Assembly: GCF_035989885.1 (NCBI RefSeq)
Contig: NZ_CP108518.1
Span: 8,113,001-8,177,000 of the forward strand
Source: Streptomyces sp. NBC_01232
GTDB taxonomy: Bacteria; Actinomycetota; Actinomycetes; Streptomycetales; Streptomycetaceae
DNA length: 64,000 nucleotides
Direction of reading: 5' to 3'
The stretch's first letter is position 1. Each line of letters begins with the position of its first letter. A model generated the notes under the pieces. That model worked only from the letters and a program-made list of their open reading frames with translations. It was not told the DNA's origin and searched no databases. The position numbers were made by a program, and so were the translations under genes. Shown in pieces: positions 60,901 through 64,000 of this stretch.

Positions 60901-61011
60901 CAGTGTCGGGGCTCCCGAGTACGTCCAGTACGCGGGGAGCTCCTCCGCCTTGCGATGCACGGCACCGGGCAACGCGGGCTCGGCCGGCAATATCCGAAAG
61001 AGGCGGCCTAG
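60901..61011. repeat. Dispersed palindromic element, copy 3 (left end lost)
   Basis: The right end reads CCGAAAGAGGCGGCCTAG, with CTAG at 61008-61011 containing the methyltransferase stop. Inward it follows the left arm of the complete copy (reverse complement), including the centre cgtccagtacgcggggagct. Similarity fades near 60901, so the other terminus is missing. Confidence 0.85.
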
Positions 61012-61691
61012 CCCTTGCGCGCCAGCAGGAAGCCCTGGCGCGACGTCTCGTCGGCCACCGCCTCGCGGACCAGCCGGGCCACCTCGGTCAGTCCGGCGCC
61101 GGCCAGCAGTTCGGCGATCAGCCCGGGCGGGGTCCGGTACACGTCGAGCCCGACCGGATGCCCGTACGCGTGCTCCGGCCGGATCCTCCCCGGGGCCTCG
61201 TCCGGGGGGAGCTGCTGCTCCTCGCCTGCCTTGAACGCGATGAGCAGGTGGCCGCCCGGTGCCAGCACCCGGGCGAACTCCGTGAACAGCGCGGGCAGTT
61301 CCGAGGGAGGGGTGTGCACGGTGGAGTACCAGGCGAGGACCCCGCCGAGGACCCCGTCGGCCACGTCCAGGGCGGCCATCGACCCCACCTCGAACCGCAG
61401 CCCCGGATAGCTCCTGCGGGCCACCGCCACCATCGCCGGGGACAGGTCGACGCCGAAGGCCCTTACGCCGAGCCCGTCCAGATGCGCCGTCACCCGGCCC
61501 GGGCCGCAGCCCAGGTCGGCCACCGCTCGCCCCCTGCCCCCCGCGTCGTCGCGCACGTACTCCGCGAAGGCGGCCAGCATGGCCCGGTCCAGCGGCTTTT
61601 CGGCCAGTTCGGCGCTGGCCAGCCGTGCGTAGTCGACGGCGACGGCGTCGTAGGACGCCCGTACGGAGCTCAGGTACGAGGTCTCTGTCAT
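61008..61691 (-). CDS. Class I SAM-dependent methyltransferase
   Basis: A 227-residue enzyme. The SAM-binding motif I is VADLGCGPGRVTAHLDGLGV with the acidic end of strand 2 in AFGVDLSPAMVAVAR; motif IV is VLGGVLAWYSTVHTPPSELP. The C-terminal half (LAPGGHLLIAFKAGEE) is typical of small-molecule methyltransferases. Its stop TAG is the end of the palindromic repeat. A RBS AGGGGC precedes the ATG. The substrate is unknown; the siderophore synthetases upstream may be linked only by position. Confidence 0.93.
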   Translation of the reverse strand: MTETSYLSSVRASYDAVAVDYARLASAELAEKPLDRAMLAAFAEYVRDDAGGRGRAVADLGCGPGRVTAHLDGLGVRAFGVDLSPAMVAVARRSYPGLRFEVGSMAALDVADGVLGGVLAWYSTVHTPPSELPALFTEFARVLAPGGHLLIAFKAGEEQQLPPDEAPGRIRPEHAYGHPVGLDVYRTPPGLIAELLAGAGLTEVARLVREAVADETSRQGFLLARKG

Positions 61692-61749
61692 GCCCCTGAA
61701 CAGTAGCCTCCAGAGCCCGTCCGAGGGGAAACCGAGCGGGTGCTCCCGA

Positions 61750-63264
61750 TCACCCCACGAGCAGCGGATTGGGCAGTTCCGCCCACTGATCGCCAGGAAC
61801 CCCCGGGCTCAGCCGCATCAGGGTGAGCGCCTTGGTGGGCAGTGGCCCGGTCAGCAGCGCCCGGGTGTCCGGGGTGGCCGGCAGGGCGGTCGCCTGGGCG
61901 AGGGCATCGGCGAACGCCCCGGCCGAGCCCGCCGTGGCACCGAGCGCCCCCGTCAGCAGGGACCCGAACAGCTTGCGCCGCAGGACGCTCACGTCGTCGG
62001 TGACGAGCCTGCCCGACAGGGGCGGCACCGGCAGGCCGTGCCGGGCCAGCCGCACCGGGCTGATCCGGATGTCGGCGAGGTCGCGGTAGACCAGCCGGAG
62101 CGGCGCGCCGGTGGCGGAGAGGACGACGAGGAGGTTCTGGCCGTGGGCCTCCAGCGCCACTCCCAGCTCCAGCACCCGCAGGCACACCGAGAGGGCCAGC
62201 CGTGCGAACTCCGCCTGCCAGGCCGCCGAGCGCGCCGGGGCGAACGAGGCCAGCGCCGCCACCGGCAGCACCCGCTCACCGGCGGCGGCGTCCGCGTAGG
62301 CCTCCGGCGGCTCGCGCAGCACGGCAGCCAGGTCCGGGCTGTGTGCGGTCGCCGCGCCGAGCGTGCGCGTGATGTGCAGCCGCCCGTCGAGCCGCTCGGC
62401 CAGGCCCTGGGCGAAGGCGGAGACGGCCGCCGCGGTCTCGATGGAGTAGACGGAGATGTCCCGTACGGACGAGGTGAGCCGCGCGCTGAGCGCGGTCTTC
62501 ACATGGGCCCCGCCGTCGGCGGGGGCCAGGGTGCGCAGGGCCATCAGCGGATGAGCCGCAAGGCCGGGCCGCACGCGCTCGTGCTTCAGGACGTGCGCCG
62601 CCTGCCACGGATGCACCGGGACCAGGATCCGTCCGGCGTCCCGCATCTCCCGCGGCCAGTCGCCGGTGACCAGGCACTCCTCGGCCCGTACGGCGACCAG
62701 CCCGAGCTCCACCACCGGCCGGTGCTCGGGCGCGTACGCCAGCTGCTCGGCCACCGAGAAACCCGGCCGGGAACGGCAGTTCGGGTGGTAGGGGTGCCCG
62801 TCCACCACCCGCTGCTCCCACTCCCAGGTGGTCAGCGGGGCAGGGTCGTCGGCGGCGGACGGCTGTCCGGCCCGGGAGAGCGCGAGGGAGGCCGTACAGG
62901 CGTCCAGCTCGGCGGCGAACTGCTCGCCGTGCGGCACCCCGAGGGCCGTCACCAGCCGCGCGGCCTGCCGGTAGGCCCTGCCGTCGAGCAGCACCTCGCT
63001 CACGTACGGCCCGGTCGCGTACGGATCCGGCAGCGGGCCCTCCAGCCGGCGGCCACCGGCCAGCAGCAGCGCCAGACCGTCCGGCCCGCGCTCCCGGCCC
63101 TCGACCCAGGGCAGTGGCTCGTGGGCGAGGGCCCGCCATAGCCGGGTCAGCACGGCGGCCCGGGTACCGCCGAGCGCGGCGGCGTACGAGGGTCCGAGCG
63201 ACGGTCGTACGTCGGCCAGTTCGGCGGCGACGGCCTCTTCGGCCGGGGAAGGGGAAGGATGCAT
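61750..63264 (-). CDS. IucA/IucC-family NRPS-independent siderophore synthetase
   Basis: A 504-residue enzyme that condenses a carboxylate (often citrate or succinate type) with an amine or alcohol using ATP. The family ATP motif is GHPYHPNCRSRPGFS near residue 155, followed by HPWQAAHVLKHERV, ALSARLTSSVRDISVYSIE and the C-terminal ALEAHGQNLLVVLS and YRDLADIRISP, all characteristic. It is slightly shorter than IucA (about 570). A second IucA/IucC gene is divergent 108 bases away, so this is the edge of a siderophore locus. The lost part beyond the window would decide the product. Confidence 0.95.
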   Translation of the reverse strand: MHPSPSPAEEAVAAELADVRPSLGPSYAAALGGTRAAVLTRLWRALAHEPLPWVEGRERGPDGLALLLAGGRRLEGPLPDPYATGPYVSEVLLDGRAYRQAARLVTALGVPHGEQFAAELDACTASLALSRAGQPSAADDPAPLTTWEWEQRVVDGHPYHPNCRSRPGFSVAEQLAYAPEHRPVVELGLVAVRAEECLVTGDWPREMRDAGRILVPVHPWQAAHVLKHERVRPGLAAHPLMALRTLAPADGGAHVKTALSARLTSSVRDISVYSIETAAAVSAFAQGLAERLDGRLHITRTLGAATAHSPDLAAVLREPPEAYADAAAGERVLPVAALASFAPARSAAWQAEFARLALSVCLRVLELGVALEAHGQNLLVVLSATGAPLRLVYRDLADIRISPVRLARHGLPVPPLSGRLVTDDVSVLRRKLFGSLLTGALGATAGSAGAFADALAQATALPATPDTRALLTGPLPTKALTLMRLSPGVPGDQWAELPNPLLVG

Positions 63265-63372
63265 GCTGAGGCTCCGGCATCGGAATATCGCTTTGCGGGA
63301 TGATCAAGTAATGATTGCGGATACCGAAGATCACGGCTGGTGGTTGCGCCCTGCGCACCTCCGGCGCACCGG
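63265..63372. promoter_or_regulatory. Divergent promoter region of two siderophore synthetase genes
   Basis: 108 bases with a relatively AT-rich core (tgatcaagtaatgattgcgg, about 63301-63320). No sequence like the actinobacterial iron box TTAGGTTAGGCTAACCTAA is visible, although such loci are normally repressed by DmdR/IdeR. TGATCA-N5-TGATTG is a weak direct repeat. Promoter hexamers are uncertain. Confidence 0.4.
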
Positions 63373-64000
63373 ATGGACCGAATGGAATCAGTGGACCTCA
63401 ACGCCGCCGCCGACGCGTACGCCGCCACCCCGCTCCTGAACTGCCTGCTCAGGGAGGCGGCCGACCCCGTCGCGCCGGACGGGACCGACCGGCCCGGCCG
63501 GCCCGGGGAACGGCACGACGCGAGCACCGGAACAGGCGTGCGCGTCCACCGGCTGCGCGGCAGCGGCCGGCTGCTCCGGGTGCGCGGCGGGCGCCGGCCC
63601 GTACGCCCCGAACTGCGCACGGAGGACGGCTGGCACCCGCTCAGCCACACCGAACTGGCCAAACTCGTCTCCGACGAACTGGGCCGGTTCACCGGTGCCC
63701 CCAACGACGAACTCCCCGTCGAGATCACCGACAGCCGGGACGCGATCGCCGCGCTGCTGGCCGCCCGGACCGCCGCCGAACCCCCGGCGGACCCGTACCT
63801 CCTCTCCGAGCAGTCCCTGGTCATGGGCCATCCGCACCACCCCGCCCCCAAGGCCCGCGGCGGGGCACCGGCCGGGACCTGGCTGCCGTACGCGCCCGAG
63901 GCCTTCGCCCGGTTCCCGCTGGTCTTCCTGGGGCTGCGCGAGGACCAGACCGCCGAGGAGGGCGGACCGGCCGCCTCCGGCGCCATCGACGCGCTCGCCG
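63373..64000 (+). CDS. IucA/IucC-family siderophore synthetase, N-terminal part (runs off the window)
   Basis: The first 209 codons of a second NRPS-independent siderophore synthetase. The family motif LSEQSLVMGHPHHPAPKARG is at about residues 154-173, followed by YAPEAFARFPLVFLGLRED, consistent with IucA/IucC. The Ser/His-type catalytic C-terminal half is beyond the end. Start 63373 (MDRMESVDLN) or 63382 (MESVDLN) cannot be distinguished, as no clear ribosome binding site precedes either. It is divergent from the first synthetase gene. Confidence 0.9.
   Translation, partial: MDRMESVDLNAAADAYAATPLLNCLLREAADPVAPDGTDRPGRPGERHDASTGTGVRVHRLRGSGRLLRVRGGRRPVRPELRTEDGWHPLSHTELAKLVSDELGRFTGAPNDELPVEITDSRDAIAALLAARTAAEPPADPYLLSEQSLVMGHPHHPAPKARGGAPAGTWLPYAPEAFARFPLVFLGLREDQTAEEGGPAASGAIDALA

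Overview
The window is high-GC actinobacterial DNA that looks like a Streptomyces chromosome. The evidence is third-codon-position GC near saturation, frequent ATGA/GTGA start-stop overlaps, GTG starts, and gene families typical of the genus: cholesterol oxidase, SlpD/E-type hydrolase, XRE-cupin plus a small membrane protein, NIS siderophore synthetases and a DUF4157 protein. I see no rRNA, tRNA, CRISPR array or phage.

Left part (1-17 kb): the galT 3' end overlaps galK; then a GNAT acetyltransferase, an aldo/keto reductase, an exported beta-carbonic anhydrase, and a two-gene export unit whose ATPase is fused to an extracytoplasmic hydrolase. After these come an ATP-dependent DNA ligase, a secreted tripeptidyl-type hydrolase, a CorA-type channel, and an XRE-cupin regulator with two tandem palindromes in front of it. 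A reductase-like gene and a carboxymuconolactone-decarboxylase-like gene overlap and face a Tat-exported cholesterol oxidase.

Middle (17-38 kb): an MFS exporter, a frameshifted membrane gene, a PASTA-like lipoprotein, an IS5-type transposase remnant, a 1202-residue secreted subtilase, a beta-lactamase-fold protein without its SxxK motif, a frameshifted phosphatase, a P450 with an unknown partner, and a gluconate uptake locus (gntP, gntK, gntR) with a palindrome between gntK and gntR. A sigma factor with a SnoaL-like tail, a HIT protein, a truncated and degenerate DHB-AMP-ligase-like protein and a frameshifted lipoprotein follow.

Right part (38-64 kb): an ABC exporter/VOC operon with a MerR/SoxR-type promoter; a membrane-anchored degenerate adenylation protein; a GNAT-ATP-grasp fusion divergent from a DUF350 protein; a DUF4157 (eCIS core) protein with a possible toxin C-terminus; an acyltransferase/DUF1023 pair; a secreted glycine/aspartate-rich repeat protein; a two-component system; an AEC transporter; a secreted trypsin-like protease behind a Tat-exported flavoprotein; a second P450; a YrhB-like protein; a methyltransferase; and two divergent IucA/IucC synthetases, the second cut by the window end.

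Two dispersed palindromic repeat families run through the window. One has three copies (1410, 50558 and 60901). Each of its four preserved ends finishes in CTAG, and in every case the TAG is the stop codon of the adjoining gene. The other has three copies near 19319, 21010 and 32734. Three genes carry apparent single-base losses, at least two in runs of C, and one gene carries an in-frame TGA; sequencing error should be excluded before these are called true pseudogenes.
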